Assembly (NCBI RefSeq): GCF_039592695.1
Contig: NZ_JBBUTK010000002.1
Coordinates: 682,001-746,000 of the forward strand
Length of the DNA stretch: 64,000 bases
From: Flagellimonas_A sp039592695
Lineage (GTDB): Bacteria; Bacteroidota; Bacteroidia; Flavobacteriales; Flavobacteriaceae
Direction of reading: 5' to 3'
The notes under the pieces are model-generated. The model had not been told where the DNA came from and searched no databases. It saw nothing but the letters and a program-made list of their open reading frames with translations. Of the stretch, positions 7,805-18,397 are shown one piece after another. A program made the position numbers and the translations under genes. The stretch's first letter is position 1. Every line of letters begins with the position of its first letter.

Positions 7805-10114
7805 ATGAGCAAAGAAAAACAGCGACGAGAGGCATTGATTTATCACGCCAAACCACAGCCGGGCAAAATCAAGGTGGTGCCCACCAAACCGTATGCCACG
7901 CAACGTGATCTGGCCTTGGCCTATTCCCCGGGTGTTGCGGAGCCCTGTTTAGAGATTGAAAAGAACAAAAATGAAGTCTATCGCTATACGGCAAAGGGCA
8001 ATGTGGTTGCCGTGATTTCAAACGGTACGGCGGTTTTGGGCCTTGGCAATATTGGACCAGAAGCTTCAAAACCGGTGATGGAAGGCAAGAGTTTGTTGTT
8101 CAAAATCTTTGCAGATATCGATGGGATTGATATTGAGTTGGATACTGAGGATGTCGATAAGTTTGTGGAAACCGTCAAAATTATCGCTCCAACCTTTGGC
8201 GGAATCAACCTTGAGGACATCAAAGCCCCAGAAGCTTTTGAAATAGAACGCAGACTAAAGGAAGAGCTGGACATTCCCGTGATGCACGATGACCAACACG
8301 GTACCGCCATCATCTCGGCCGCTGCATTGCTCAATGCCCTCGAATTGGCCAATAAAAAAATAGAAGACGTGACCATCGTCATCAGTGGTGCGGGCGCGGC
8401 TGCAGTTTCGTGCACTCGGTTGTACAAGGCATTCGGCGCAAGAGCGAAGAACATAGTGATGCTCGACAGTAAGGGCGTTATTCGGGCAGATAGAAAAAGT
8501 CTTTCCGATGAAAAGAAGGAATTTGCGACAGGTCGAAAAATAGATACGCTTGAAGAGGCCATGAAAAACGCCGATGTGTTCATTGGTCTTTCGATAGCGG
8601 ATATTGTGTCTCCCCAAATGTTGAAATCGATGGCCAAGAACCCCATCGTTTTTGCCATGGCGAATCCGAATCCTGAGATTGCCTATGATTTGGCCTGTAA
8701 GACAAGAGACGACATTATCATGGCAACGGGCCGCTCTGACAATCCGAATCAGGTAAACAATGTACTGGGCTTCCCTTTCATATTCCGGGGTGCATTGGAT
8801 GTCAAGGCAACCAAAATCAATGAAGCAATGAAAATGGCTGCCGTTCGCGCACTGGCCGATTTGACCAAAGAACCGGTACCAGAACAGGTAAACATCACTT
8901 ACGACACCAAACGACTGACCTTTGGTAAAGACTACATCATACCCAAGCCCTTTGACCCCCGTTTGATCACCAAAATACCACCTGCCGTTGCCAAAGCGGC
9001 CATGGATAGTGGTGTGGCCCGAACCCCCATAGAAGATTGGGGTCAATATGAAGAAGAGCTGTACCAACGCTCGGGCAATGACAACAAAATTGTTCGTTCA
9101 CTGCACAACCGCGCCAGGGTCAACCCAAAGCGCATCGTTTTTGCGGAAGCTGAACTGCTCGACGTCATCAAAGCTGCACAGATTGTACATGATGAGGGTA
9201 TCGCGCACCCCATTCTTTTGGGCAATGAAGAAACCATCAAAAAGCACAAAAGAGAACTTGATTTTGATGCCGAGGTGCCCATTATAGACCCCAGATCTGA
9301 ATCTTCAAATGCTATTCGCACGATGTATGCCGATAAACTCTGGCAATCTCGAAAGCGCAAAGGCGAAACACGCTACAGTGCCCGCGTCAACATGGGAAAG
9401 CGAAACTATTTTGGATCCATGATGCTGCTTGAAGGTGATGCTGACGGAATGATTTCTGGATATTCAAGGTCGTACCCAAAAGTATTGAAACCTGTTTTTG
9501 AGGTATTGGGCAAGGCAGCGGGAGTGACCAAAGCGGCCACCGTAAACATTATGGCCACCGAGAGAGGACCTTTGTTTTTGGCGGATACGTCGGTAAATAT
9601 CAATCCGAATGCTGAGGAGTTGGCCGAAATTTCGTTGATGACGGCCAATTTGGCCAAGACTTTTGGCTTTACCCCCGTGGTAGCGCTGTTGTCGTATGCC
9701 AATTTTGGTTCTTCGAACCATCCCCATGCACGTAAGGTGAGGGAAGCGGTGCGTATTTTGCACGAGCAGCATCCCAATCTGATTGTCGATGGAGAGATTC
9801 AGACCGATTTTGCACTGGAGCAAGAATTGTGCAAGAACAACTTTCCGTTTTCAAAACTGGCGGGCAGAAAGGTGAACTGTTTTGTATTTCCAAATTTGGA
9901 ATCGGCCAACATTACCTATAAACTGTTGAAAGGATTGAACGATGCCGATTCTATCGGTCCGATTATGTTGGGGCTGCGACGATCGGCCCACATCCTCCAA
10001 TTGGGGGCAAGCGTAGAAGAAATGGTGAATATGACAGCAGTAGCCGTGATTGATGCGCAGGAACGTGAAAAAAGAAGGAAAGCCAAAACTGAAAAACAGA
10101 CGAAACAATCTTAG
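7805..10114 (+). CDS. maeB: NADP-dependent malic enzyme with C-terminal phosphotransacetylase-like domain
   Basis: The 769-residue protein joins two domains. Residues 1-420 form the malic enzyme: YSPGVAEPC, the NGTAVLGLGNIGPEASKPVMEGK block, and the nucleotide-binding glycine motif in VISGAGAAAVSC. Residues 430-769 resemble phosphotransacetylase (FAEAELLDVIKAA to LGLRRSAHILQLG). The reaction is oxidative decarboxylation of malate to pyruvate with reduction of NADP. In enterobacterial MaeB the second domain is regulatory and not catalytic, which I assume here. The length is standard for the fused form. It heads a conserved flavobacterial block maeB-ruvA-sprA-gcvH-vanZ-tonB. Confidence 0.93.
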   Translation: MSKEKQRREALIYHAKPQPGKIKVVPTKPYATQRDLALAYSPGVAEPCLEIEKNKNEVYRYTAKGNVVAVISNGTAVLGLGNIGPEASKPVMEGKSLLFKIFADIDGIDIELDTEDVDKFVETVKIIAPTFGGINLEDIKAPEAFEIERRLKEELDIPVMHDDQHGTAIISAAALLNALELANKKIEDVTIVISGAGAAAVSCTRLYKAFGARAKNIVMLDSKGVIRADRKSLSDEKKEFATGRKIDTLEEAMKNADVFIGLSIADIVSPQMLKSMAKNPIVFAMANPNPEIAYDLACKTRDDIIMATGRSDNPNQVNNVLGFPFIFRGALDVKATKINEAMKMAAVRALADLTKEPVPEQVNITYDTKRLTFGKDYIIPKPFDPRLITKIPPAVAKAAMDSGVARTPIEDWGQYEEELYQRSGNDNKIVRSLHNRARVNPKRIVFAEAELLDVIKAAQIVHDEGIAHPILLGNEETIKKHKRELDFDAEVPIIDPRSESSNAIRTMYADKLWQSRKRKGETRYSARVNMGKRNYFGSMMLLEGDADGMISGYSRSYPKVLKPVFEVLGKAAGVTKAATVNIMATERGPLFLADTSVNINPNAEELAEISLMTANLAKTFGFTPVVALLSYANFGSSNHPHARKVREAVRILHEQHPNLIVDGEIQTDFALEQELCKNNFPFSKLAGRKVNCFVFPNLESANITYKLLKGLNDADSIGPIMLGLRRSAHILQLGASVEEMVNMTAVAVIDAQEREKRRKAKTEKQTKQS

Positions 10115-10179
10115 CTGTGATGAATTGGAATTTTTTCATTCTGAGTAGGCAGTAATACTTTACAAACGATTCAAGAGTC

Positions 10180-10210
10180 TAACATCCAACATCTAGCATC
10201 TAACATCTAA
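10180..10210 (+). repeat. Four in-phase 7-base repeats upstream of ruvA
   Basis: TAACATC, CAACATC, TAGCATC and TAACATC follow each other without gaps from 10180 to 10207, ending 7 bases before the ruvA start at 10214. Similar words occur in the spacer before fabD (about 46880-46910). No known function. Confidence 0.6.
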
Positions 10211-10213
10211 AGA

Positions 10214-10795
10214 ATGATCCACCACCTTAAGGGCAAACTTGTCGAAAAAAATCCAACCTACATTATCGTTGAGTGTAATGGGGTAGGCTACTTTTTGAAT
10301 ATTTCCTTGAACACGTTTTCAGCCATTCCCGATGAGGAAAGCATTTACATTTATACCCACCTGCAGGTGAGAGAAGATGCCCATACCCTTTTCGGTTTTG
10401 CCGAGAAGACCGAACGCGAAATCTTTCTGTTGTTGTTGTCGGTCTCGGGCATCGGGGCAAGTACGGCGCGAACCATGCTTTCATCACTGACACCAGAACA
10501 GGTTCGCGATGCCATTGCCACCGGCGATGTGGCCACCATACAGGCCGTGAAGGGCATTGGTGCAAAGACGGCCCAACGGGTCATCGTAGACCTTAAAGAC
10601 AAGATTTTGAAAGTCTACGATATGGCCGAAGTTTCACCTGCATCAAACAATACAACAAAAGAAGAAGCGTTATCTGCATTAGAGGTTCTTGGTTTTACCA
10701 GACGGCAATCTGAAAAGGTGGTTGATAGGGTGATTCGGGAAGAAACCTCCCTAAGCGTCGAGGACATTATCAAACGGGCGCTGAAAAATTTATAA
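10214..10795 (+). CDS. ruvA: Holliday junction branch migration protein RuvA
   Basis: The 193-residue protein binds Holliday junctions and loads the RuvB helicase during recombinational repair. It has the N-terminal OB-fold start MIHHLKGKLVEKNPTYIIVE, the two helix-hairpin-helix motifs (VSGIGASTARTML and VKGIGAKTAQRVIVDLKDK), and the C-terminal three-helix domain (ALEVLGFTRRQSEKVVDRV). Length matches the family. sprA starts 6 bases after the stop, a fixed arrangement in this family of bacteria, although the two functions are unrelated. Confidence 0.96.
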   Translation: MIHHLKGKLVEKNPTYIIVECNGVGYFLNISLNTFSAIPDEESIYIYTHLQVREDAHTLFGFAEKTEREIFLLLLSVSGIGASTARTMLSSLTPEQVRDAIATGDVATIQAVKGIGAKTAQRVIVDLKDKILKVYDMAEVSPASNNTTKEEALSALEVLGFTRRQSEKVVDRVIREETSLSVEDIIKRALKNL

Positions 10796-10800
10796 ATAGT

Positions 10801-13800
10801 TTGAAAAGAGGGGCCAAACCGTTTCTTAAATCGTTTGTATTTAAGCAATACTTCCTATGTATTCTTTTCTTGGGGATTTCTGCAATTTCCCTGGGTCAAG
10901 ACAGCATCCCACAAGCTCAGGATTCTGTCAAGACCGGGGTTTCCTTAGGAAAATTGGTTTTGGAAAACCCCGATAGCATTGTCTCCAAATACACCTATGA
11001 CCCCGTTTCAGACCGCTATATCTACACCGAGAAAGTAGGTGATTTCAATATCTCGCACCCCATCATTTTGACCCCCGATCAATATTTTGAATTGGTGCGC
11101 AGAGAACAGATGAAAGGGTATTTCAAGGAAAAAATAGATGCATTTACAGGTAAGAAGGAAGGCAGTGAAGAAGGCCGTAAAAACCTGTTGCCCAACTTTT
11201 ATGTCAATAGCAACTTCTTTGAGTCCATTTTTGGGGGCAATACCATTGAAGTGATTCCTCAAGGTTCGGTGGCGATGGATTTGGGCGTATTATGGCAGAA
11301 AAATGACAATCCGGCGCTTTCGCCCCGTAACCGTACCAACCTTTCCTTTGATTTTGACCAACGTATCAGTTTGAGCTTATTGGGCAAGGTGGGTGAACGA
11401 TTGCAGGTGACCGCAAACTATGACACAGAAGCCACTTTTGACTTTCAAAATTTGGTCAAATTAGAGTATACCCCGACCGAAGATGACATCCTTAGAAAAA
11501 TAGAAATCGGTAACGTGAACATGCCCCTCAACAGTTCACTGATTACCGGTGCCCAAAGTCTCTTTGGGGTAAAAACCCAGTTGCAGTTCGGTAAAACGAC
11601 TGTGACTGCGGTTTTTTCAGAACAACGTTCACAGAACAACACCGTTGTTGCACAAGGCGGTGGTACCTTGAACGAATTTTCATTGACGGCCTTGGACTAT
11701 GATGAGGACAAGCACTTCTTCTTGGCGCAATATTTCAGGGACAATTATGACCAAGCCTTGGCGAACTATCCATTCAAAAACAGTCCGGTTCTAATTACCC
11801 GTTTGGAAGTCTGGGTGACCAACCGCAACCAACAGACCTTGAACGTACGAAACGTGGTGGCGATACAAGATTTGGGGGAGGCGCTACCTGAACAAACCCG
11901 AATCAATACTATTGCTCCTGGTGCCCCTGGAGGTTTTTTCAACAATCCGGGCAATACATTTCCCAGAAATGACGCCAATGATTACAATCCAGAACAGATT
12001 GGCAGTGCCAGTGTATTGACCCAAAATATTCGTGATATCGCCACGGTCGAGCAGGGCTTTAATTTTGGCAATGGCTATCAGGCAAATCAGGGCTTTGACT
12101 ATGCCATTTTAGAAAACGCCCGAAAATTGGAGGTCGGTCGAGACTATAGTTTTGACCAGCAACTGGGCTATATTTCGTTGAACCAACGCCTGAGCAATGA
12201 CGAGGTCTTGGCTGTGGCGTTTCAGTACACGGCAAACGGACAGGTGTTTCAGGTTGGTGAGTTTGCCAATGGGGGTATTGATGCTACTACCGTTTCGGGT
12301 GGAGTCAACCCGATAGTGAACAACAACACCTTGGTGCTGAAATTATTGAAAAGCAACATTACCAATGTCAGTGATCCGATATGGGATTTGATGATGAAAA
12401 ACATCTATGCCACCGGGGCCTTTCAGTTGAGCCAAGATGATTTTAAGTTCAACATTCTATATTCCGATCCCACCCCAAGAAACTACATCACGCCCGTTGA
12501 GCCTTTTCCTGCCGATGCGGCAGCCAATGGCAAACCCTTGGAAGAACGCATTTTGTTGAACGTTTTCAATCTGGATCGCTTGAACATTTATAACGATGTA
12601 CAGGCGGGCGGTGACGGATTTTTTGATTATTTACCTGGCATCACCATTGATACCCGTTCGGGCAATATCATCTTTACCACAGTCGAACCTTTTGGTGAGT
12701 TTTTGTTCGAGTTATTGGATACGGGTGCTGAGGACTATAACCAACCAAGCACTTACAATGAGAACCAAAACAAATATGTATTCCGAAATCTGTACGAACT
12801 GACCAAGGCCGCTTCCTTACAGGATGCGGAGAAAAACCGTTTTCAGCTCAAAGGGCGCTATAAATCAGAGGGAAGCAACGGCATCCCCATTGGTGCCTTC
12901 AATGTGCCCCGCGGCTCGGTTCGGGTGACTGCTGGGGGGCGTCAGTTGCAAGAGGGCATCGATTATACAGTGAATTATCAAGCGGGTACGGTACAGTTGC
13001 TTGACCCCAGTCTCGAAGCTTCAAATACCCCTATAAGCATCTCAGTAGAAAACAATGCCATTTTTGGCCAACAGACTCGACGTTTTACGGGCATCAACGT
13101 AGAGCATCAATTCAACGAAAATTTTGTTTTGGGCGGAACGTTATTGAATCTGAACGAACGACCACTCACCCAAAAATCGAATTTTGGGGTCGAACCCGTG
13201 AACAACACCATCTTCGGTCTGAACGGAAATTTCAGTACCGAATTGCCCTTTTTAACTCGATTGGCCAACAAACTGCCCAACATCGATACCGATGTGCCAT
13301 CAAATATATCCTTACGGGGTGAAGTGGCCTTTTTAAGGCCCAATTCTCCAAAGAATGCAGATTTTCAGGGGGAAACGACCACGTATTTAGATGACTTTGA
13401 AGGCGCACAGGCATTGATTGATATTCGCTCTTCCCTGGGCTGGTCGTTGGCAAGCCCGCCCGTGGAATTTGCCGATGGTCTCGACGGATTGGAAGTGGGC
13501 TATGAACGGGCCAAAATGTCTTGGTATACCATTGACCCTATTTTCTATACGAATCAACGGCCTTCTGGCATTTCTGACAGCGATATTTCTTTGAACGCAA
13601 CACGCCGGGTATTCATAGATGAGGTATTTCCTGAAACTGATGTGGCACAAGGGCAGACCCAAGTACAAGGTACTCTGGATTTGGTGTACTATCCCAACAT
13701 TAAGGGTCCGTACAATGCCAATCCAAGTTTTGATGGGAGTCCAGAGGATAATTGGGCAGGCATCATGCGCTCGCTGAGCAGCACCAACTTTGAGCAGTCA

Positions 13801-16800
13801 AATGTGGAGTTTGTGCAGTTCTGGGTGTTGGATCCCTATGTCGACGGCGATGCGACCAGTACCGGCGAATTGGTTTTGAACCTTGGGAATATCTCCGAAG
13901 ATATTTTAAAGGATGGCCGCAAGCAATATGAAAACGGTTTGCCCGGACAGAACAGCAATGATTTGACGACCCCCACGGTCTGGGGCGAGGTGCCGGCCAC
14001 ACAGTCGTTGGTCTACGCCTTTGATGCCGATGAGACCAACCGAACGTTGCAGGATATCGGTTTTGATGGGTTGAACGATACTGACGAGGCGGTTATCTAC
14101 AATGGTCCGGCAGAAGATCCCGCTTTGGACAATTACCAATATTACTTGAATCGTGATGGCGATATTTTGGAACGTTATTTTGATTTTAACAATCCTGACG
14201 GCAACTCGCCCGTTGCGGTGACAAATACCAATCGGGGTTCGACCACCTTGCCCGATGTAGAGGATGTGGACCGTGATTTGACCATGAACACGGTCAACAG
14301 CTACTATGAATACCGCATTGAAATAAAACCCAATACCACCATCAATGATCAGTATGTGACCGATATTCGTGAAGGTGTGGCAGGCAACATCCCTGACGGC
14401 ACCCAGAGAAATTATCGTTGGATTCAATATAAGATTCCGTTGAGCGATTTTACGGAAGCGGTAGGGGGCATCACCGATTTTCGTAGTATCAGCTTTATGC
14501 GAATGTACCTCACAGGTTTTTCCAGTGATGTCGTGCTTCGTTTTGCAACCTTGGATTTGGTTCGTGGCGATTGGCGTACCTACACCAACACACTGCAACC
14601 CGATGTTGATAACGACCCTTCTGATGATGGTACGGTGACCGATGTGAACACGGTAAACATAGAAGAGAATGCCGGCCGAACCCCGATACCTTACGTATTG
14701 CCTCCTGGGGTTATCCGTGAACAGTTGAACAATAACAATACGATTATCCGCCAGAACGAACAATCGCTGTCGTTTGTGGTCGATAATCTTGAATCAGAGG
14801 ACTCTCGCGGGGTGTTCAAAAATGTGAACATTGATATGCGACAGTACGAGCGCATCAAAATGTTCATGCATGCAGAAAAAATAATCGACTCTGATTATTC
14901 AAATGACGATACGCCTTTGGTCGGTTTTCTAAGGATGGGTACGGACTTTTCTGAAAACTTCTATCAGATTGAGTTACCATTACAATTCACTCCTTTTGGT
15001 TCTAGCGACCCAGAAATCATCTGGCCCAGCATCAATGAAATCGATATTGCCTTGTCCGATTTGAACAAGGTAAAATCACTGCGTATTAGCCAAAGTCAAT
15101 CTGGTGTTCCCTTAAATGAACTGCGCTTTTTTGAAATTATTGACGGAGAAGTGGTCGAGGTAAATGAATTTGCACCCCGTACCTTGGGTAGAAACCGGAT
15201 CGGTATCCGCGGTAACCCCTCTTTGGGAAGCATTCGCAGTATGATGGTGGGGGTGAAAAATATCGACGATGTGCCCGCCCGTGGTGAAGTGTGGTTCAAT
15301 GAGTTGCGATTGGCAGGACTCGATAACAACGGCGGTTGGGCCGCCATCATGGCGTTGGATGCCAATATGGCTGACTTTGCCAATGTGACTGCGACGGGAG
15401 CACGAAGCACTTCAGGTTTTGGCTCCATCGACCAGATGCCGAATGAACGGCTGCGTGAAGATGCCATTTCGTATGATGTGGTGACCAATGTGAATGTGGG
15501 GCAGCTCTTTCCCCAAAAATGGAACTTGCAGATACCGTTCAACTATGGTATTTCAGAAAGTCTGATCACGCCCGAATTTGACCCTGTTTATGATGATTTA
15601 AAACTGGAGGACCGAATCGATGCTGCTGAAACTGCAGAAGATGCAGAGACCATACGTGAACAGGCTGAAGATTATACCAAACGCACCAGTATCAACCTGA
15701 TTGGGGTGCGAAAAAATCGGGGCGAGGAAGCCAAAGAGAACTTCTTTGACATTGAAAATTTTACGTTCAACTATTCGTACAACGAAACCGACCATCGCGA
15801 TTTTGAGATTGCCGAATTGCGGGATCAGAACGTTAATGCCGGATTTGTATACAACCATAATTTCAAGCCCGCCCCGGTGGCGCCTTTTGCCAAAAAAGAC
15901 TCGTTGTTCATGAGCAAGTATTGGCGATGGTTGAAAGAATTGAATTTTAACGTGCTGCCCACCAGTCTTTCGGTAAACGCCAATTACAACCGCTCGTTCA
16001 ACCAGCAACGTTTTCGTGATGTTTTGGAGCCTGGTGTTGAATCCTTGGATTTACCATTATTACAACAGCGAAACTACCTGTTCAACTGGCAGTATGCACT
16101 GAATTATAGCTTGACCAAATCATTGCGGGTACAGTTGACGGGTACGAACAATAACATCGTCAGAAACTACTTCAACAATCCTGGAGACCCAGATTCGGGA
16201 ATCGACCAAGATTTGAATCTGTGGGATGGCTTTTTTGATATTGGCGAACCCAACCGCCATTCACAGCAGATGCAGTTGAATTATGAGCTGCCGTTTGATA
16301 AAATTCCGTTTATGGACTTTATCAATGCCCAGTACACCTACACCAGTAATTTTGATTGGCAGCGGGGTGGCGATGCTTTGGCGGAAGTGGCCCAAGAAGC
16401 TTTGAACGACCCTGATGCACAGATAAATACGGTGCAAAATGCCAATACCCATAATTTGACCGCCAACCTGACCATGCAGCGTTTTTACGATGCCATAGGG
16501 TTAAAGAAGCGTGATGGAAAGATACCCACCACGCAACGCGCCCCCGTACGAAGAGATAAAGCAGGCAATACAGTTGAAGGTGAGGATGAAAAGCCCCAAA
16601 AGAAAACGAGCAAGGCGTTCAACACCTTGATTGATATCGTGACCATGGTGAAACGAATCAATGTCAATTATTCTGAAAACAACGGCAAGGTATTGCCCGG
16701 CTACAACCAGTCCATTGGGTTTATCGGTACGGCCCGACCTTCCTTGGGCTTTGTGTTCGGTAGTCAGGCCGATGTACGCTTTGAGGCGGCCCGTAGGGGT

Positions 16801-17946
16801 TGGCTCACCACCTTTGATGGTTTCAATCAACAATATCTGGAGAACACAAACAAGCAGTTGGCCATTACGGCCACGGCGCAACCGACCCAAGATTTGACGA
16901 TTGATTTGATTGCCGATCGTCAGATTTCAAACAGTACTCAAGAAACCTATGTGCCCGATCTGTGGGCCCAGGGGCAAACAGGTCTGGTCAACAGCTTTGG
17001 CAACTTTACCATCTCGACCATGATGTTGGGTACCGTATTCAACAAAAGCGATGAGTTTGATTCGGCAACCTTTGAGCAATTCAAGGAAAACCGGATTACC
17101 ATCGCCAACAGAAGGGCTCAAGAAAGGGGCGACCCACAAGGTACGGCCGATGATTTTCCTACGGGTTATGGCGAGACTAGCCAAGACGTATTGCTTCCCG
17201 CTTTCTTTGCGGCCTATACGGGGCAAGATGCCGAACGGGTGAATTTGGATGTTTTCCGTGAAATTCCCATCCCCAACTGGAACATCAAATACACTGGCCT
17301 GATGAAGAACAAATGGTTCAGAAAGAAATTCACCCGCTTTTCATTAAGCCATGGCTACCGTGCTGCCTATAGCGTGAACAACATCCAAACCAATCTGAAT
17401 CTTCAAAATGGGAATACAAATCCTGAAAATGGTGATTTTTTACCTCAGAATATCATCAATAATGTGGTATTGAATGATGCGTTCAATCCGTTGATTCGTT
17501 TTGATTTTGAGATGAAGAACTCCTTTAGCTTTTTGGCCGAGGTACGTACCGACCGTACACTTTCATTGAGCTTTGACAATAGCCTGCTGACCGAGATCAA
17601 TGGACAGGAATACACCTTGGGCTTGGGCTATCGCTTTAAGGATGTCAAGTTTGTCACCAATATTGGTGGAGAACGCACGCGTCTAAAGGGTGACCTGAAC
17701 CTCAAGGCCGATCTGTCGCTTCGGGATAATATTACCATCATCAGAAATCTGGATATTGACAACAACCAAATCACCTCGGGCCAACAGTTGATGAGCATCA
17801 AGTTTACGGCCGATTATGCCTTGAGCCGGCAATTGAATGCACTGTTCTTCTATGACCATTCGTTCTCTCAATTTGCGGTCTCCACGGCCTTCCCGCAGAC
17901 AACTATCAACACAGGCTTTACCCTTCGTTACAATTTTGGAAATTAA
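10801..17946 (+). CDS. sprA: T9SS outer-membrane translocon SprA / SovP
   Basis: At 2381 residues this is the size of SprA, which in Flavobacterium johnsoniae forms the very large outer-membrane beta-barrel through which type IX secretion substrates pass. The start is TTG 10801, followed by a Sec signal (YFLCILFLGISAISLGQD). Family blocks include the paired region NLSFDFDQRISLSLLGKVGE with YDTEATFDFQNLVKLEYT, NVPRGSVRVTAGGRQLQEGIDY in the middle, and a C-terminus ending in alternating barrel strands (NTGFTLRYNFGN). The protein is required for surface adhesin secretion and gliding, and would serve the adhesin encoded at 47.9 kb. gcvH follows; no frameshift is visible over the whole length. Confidence 0.96.
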   Translation: MKRGAKPFLKSFVFKQYFLCILFLGISAISLGQDSIPQAQDSVKTGVSLGKLVLENPDSIVSKYTYDPVSDRYIYTEKVGDFNISHPIILTPDQYFELVRREQMKGYFKEKIDAFTGKKEGSEEGRKNLLPNFYVNSNFFESIFGGNTIEVIPQGSVAMDLGVLWQKNDNPALSPRNRTNLSFDFDQRISLSLLGKVGERLQVTANYDTEATFDFQNLVKLEYTPTEDDILRKIEIGNVNMPLNSSLITGAQSLFGVKTQLQFGKTTVTAVFSEQRSQNNTVVAQGGGTLNEFSLTALDYDEDKHFFLAQYFRDNYDQALANYPFKNSPVLITRLEVWVTNRNQQTLNVRNVVAIQDLGEALPEQTRINTIAPGAPGGFFNNPGNTFPRNDANDYNPEQIGSASVLTQNIRDIATVEQGFNFGNGYQANQGFDYAILENARKLEVGRDYSFDQQLGYISLNQRLSNDEVLAVAFQYTANGQVFQVGEFANGGIDATTVSGGVNPIVNNNTLVLKLLKSNITNVSDPIWDLMMKNIYATGAFQLSQDDFKFNILYSDPTPRNYITPVEPFPADAAANGKPLEERILLNVFNLDRLNIYNDVQAGGDGFFDYLPGITIDTRSGNIIFTTVEPFGEFLFELLDTGAEDYNQPSTYNENQNKYVFRNLYELTKAASLQDAEKNRFQLKGRYKSEGSNGIPIGAFNVPRGSVRVTAGGRQLQEGIDYTVNYQAGTVQLLDPSLEASNTPISISVENNAIFGQQTRRFTGINVEHQFNENFVLGGTLLNLNERPLTQKSNFGVEPVNNTIFGLNGNFSTELPFLTRLANKLPNIDTDVPSNISLRGEVAFLRPNSPKNADFQGETTTYLDDFEGAQALIDIRSSLGWSLASPPVEFADGLDGLEVGYERAKMSWYTIDPIFYTNQRPSGISDSDISLNATRRVFIDEVFPETDVAQGQTQVQGTLDLVYYPNIKGPYNANPSFDGSPEDNWAGIMRSLSSTNFEQSNVEFVQFWVLDPYVDGDATSTGELVLNLGNISEDILKDGRKQYENGLPGQNSNDLTTPTVWGEVPATQSLVYAFDADETNRTLQDIGFDGLNDTDEAVIYNGPAEDPALDNYQYYLNRDGDILERYFDFNNPDGNSPVAVTNTNRGSTTLPDVEDVDRDLTMNTVNSYYEYRIEIKPNTTINDQYVTDIREGVAGNIPDGTQRNYRWIQYKIPLSDFTEAVGGITDFRSISFMRMYLTGFSSDVVLRFATLDLVRGDWRTYTNTLQPDVDNDPSDDGTVTDVNTVNIEENAGRTPIPYVLPPGVIREQLNNNNTIIRQNEQSLSFVVDNLESEDSRGVFKNVNIDMRQYERIKMFMHAEKIIDSDYSNDDTPLVGFLRMGTDFSENFYQIELPLQFTPFGSSDPEIIWPSINEIDIALSDLNKVKSLRISQSQSGVPLNELRFFEIIDGEVVEVNEFAPRTLGRNRIGIRGNPSLGSIRSMMVGVKNIDDVPARGEVWFNELRLAGLDNNGGWAAIMALDANMADFANVTATGARSTSGFGSIDQMPNERLREDAISYDVVTNVNVGQLFPQKWNLQIPFNYGISESLITPEFDPVYDDLKLEDRIDAAETAEDAETIREQAEDYTKRTSINLIGVRKNRGEEAKENFFDIENFTFNYSYNETDHRDFEIAELRDQNVNAGFVYNHNFKPAPVAPFAKKDSLFMSKYWRWLKELNFNVLPTSLSVNANYNRSFNQQRFRDVLEPGVESLDLPLLQQRNYLFNWQYALNYSLTKSLRVQLTGTNNNIVRNYFNNPGDPDSGIDQDLNLWDGFFDIGEPNRHSQQMQLNYELPFDKIPFMDFINAQYTYTSNFDWQRGGDALAEVAQEALNDPDAQINTVQNANTHNLTANLTMQRFYDAIGLKKRDGKIPTTQRAPVRRDKAGNTVEGEDEKPQKKTSKAFNTLIDIVTMVKRINVNYSENNGKVLPGYNQSIGFIGTARPSLGFVFGSQADVRFEAARRGWLTTFDGFNQQYLENTNKQLAITATAQPTQDLTIDLIADRQISNSTQETYVPDLWAQGQTGLVNSFGNFTISTMMLGTVFNKSDEFDSATFEQFKENRITIANRRAQERGDPQGTADDFPTGYGETSQDVLLPAFFAAYTGQDAERVNLDVFREIPIPNWNIKYTGLMKNKWFRKKFTRFSLSHGYRAAYSVNNIQTNLNLQNGNTNPENGDFLPQNIINNVVLNDAFNPLIRFDFEMKNSFSFLAEVRTDRTLSLSFDNSLLTEINGQEYTLGLGYRFKDVKFVTNIGGERTRLKGDLNLKADLSLRDNITIIRNLDIDNNQITSGQQLMSIKFTADYALSRQLNALFFYDHSFSQFAVSTAFPQTTINTGFTLRYNFGN

Positions 17947-17949
17947 ATT

Positions 17950-17978
17950 CTTTGTCAAAGTTTGAAACTTTGACAAAG
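17950..17978 (+). repeat. Perfect 12-base inverted repeat after sprA
   Basis: CTTTGTCAAAGT (17950-17961) and ACTTTGACAAAG (17967-17978) pair perfectly around a 5-base loop, 3 bases after the sprA stop. There is no T tract, so it may stabilise the 3' end or partially terminate before gcvH. Confidence 0.6.
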
Positions 17979-18016
17979 ATTGGGTTAATTTGTTCGCACT
18001 TCAAAACAATGCTATA

Positions 18017-18397
18017 ATGAACATACCTTCCGAATTAAAATATACCAAAGACCACGAATGGATTAAAATTGATGGCGATGTCGCCACGGTCGGCATTACC
18101 GATTTTGCTCAAGGCGAATTAGGTGATATTGTCTATGTTGAAATAGAGACCCTAGATGAGACCATGGACCGTGAAGAGGTGTTTGGCACGGTTGAGGCCG
18201 TCAAGACCGTATCCGACCTGTTTTTACCGCTCAGCGGCGAAATCATAGCATTTAATGAAGCTTTGGAAGATGAGCCTGAAAAAGTGAACGCAGACCCTTA
18301 TGGCGAAGGTTGGATGGTCAAAGTGAGGTTCAATAATGCTGATGAGATTGATGATCTGTTGAGCGCCGAAGATTACAAAGCATTGATTGGTGCTTAA
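18017..18397 (+). CDS. gcvH: Glycine cleavage system H protein
   Basis: This 126-residue lipoyl carrier protein shuttles the aminomethyl group between the P, T and L proteins of glycine cleavage. The start is ATG 18017, where the conserved SELKYTKDHEWI begins; an in-frame TTG at 17990 gives an unrelated 9-residue extension. The lipoylated lysine is K63 in GTVEAVKTVSDL. The other glycine cleavage genes are not in the window. The last bases overlap the start of the VanZ-like gene, so the two are translated as a unit. Confidence 0.95.
   Translation: MNIPSELKYTKDHEWIKIDGDVATVGITDFAQGELGDIVYVEIETLDETMDREEVFGTVEAVKTVSDLFLPLSGEIIAFNEALEDEPEKVNADPYGEGWMVKVRFNNADEIDDLLSAEDYKALIGA

Noticed and set aside
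8255..9067. Minus-strand ORF of 270 codons opposite maeB
   Set aside because: Antisense to a well-conserved enzyme; His/Ile-rich translation typical of a shadow frame.
13906..14763. Minus-strand ORF of 285 codons opposite sprA
   Set aside because: Antisense to sprA throughout, with shadow-like composition and no motif.
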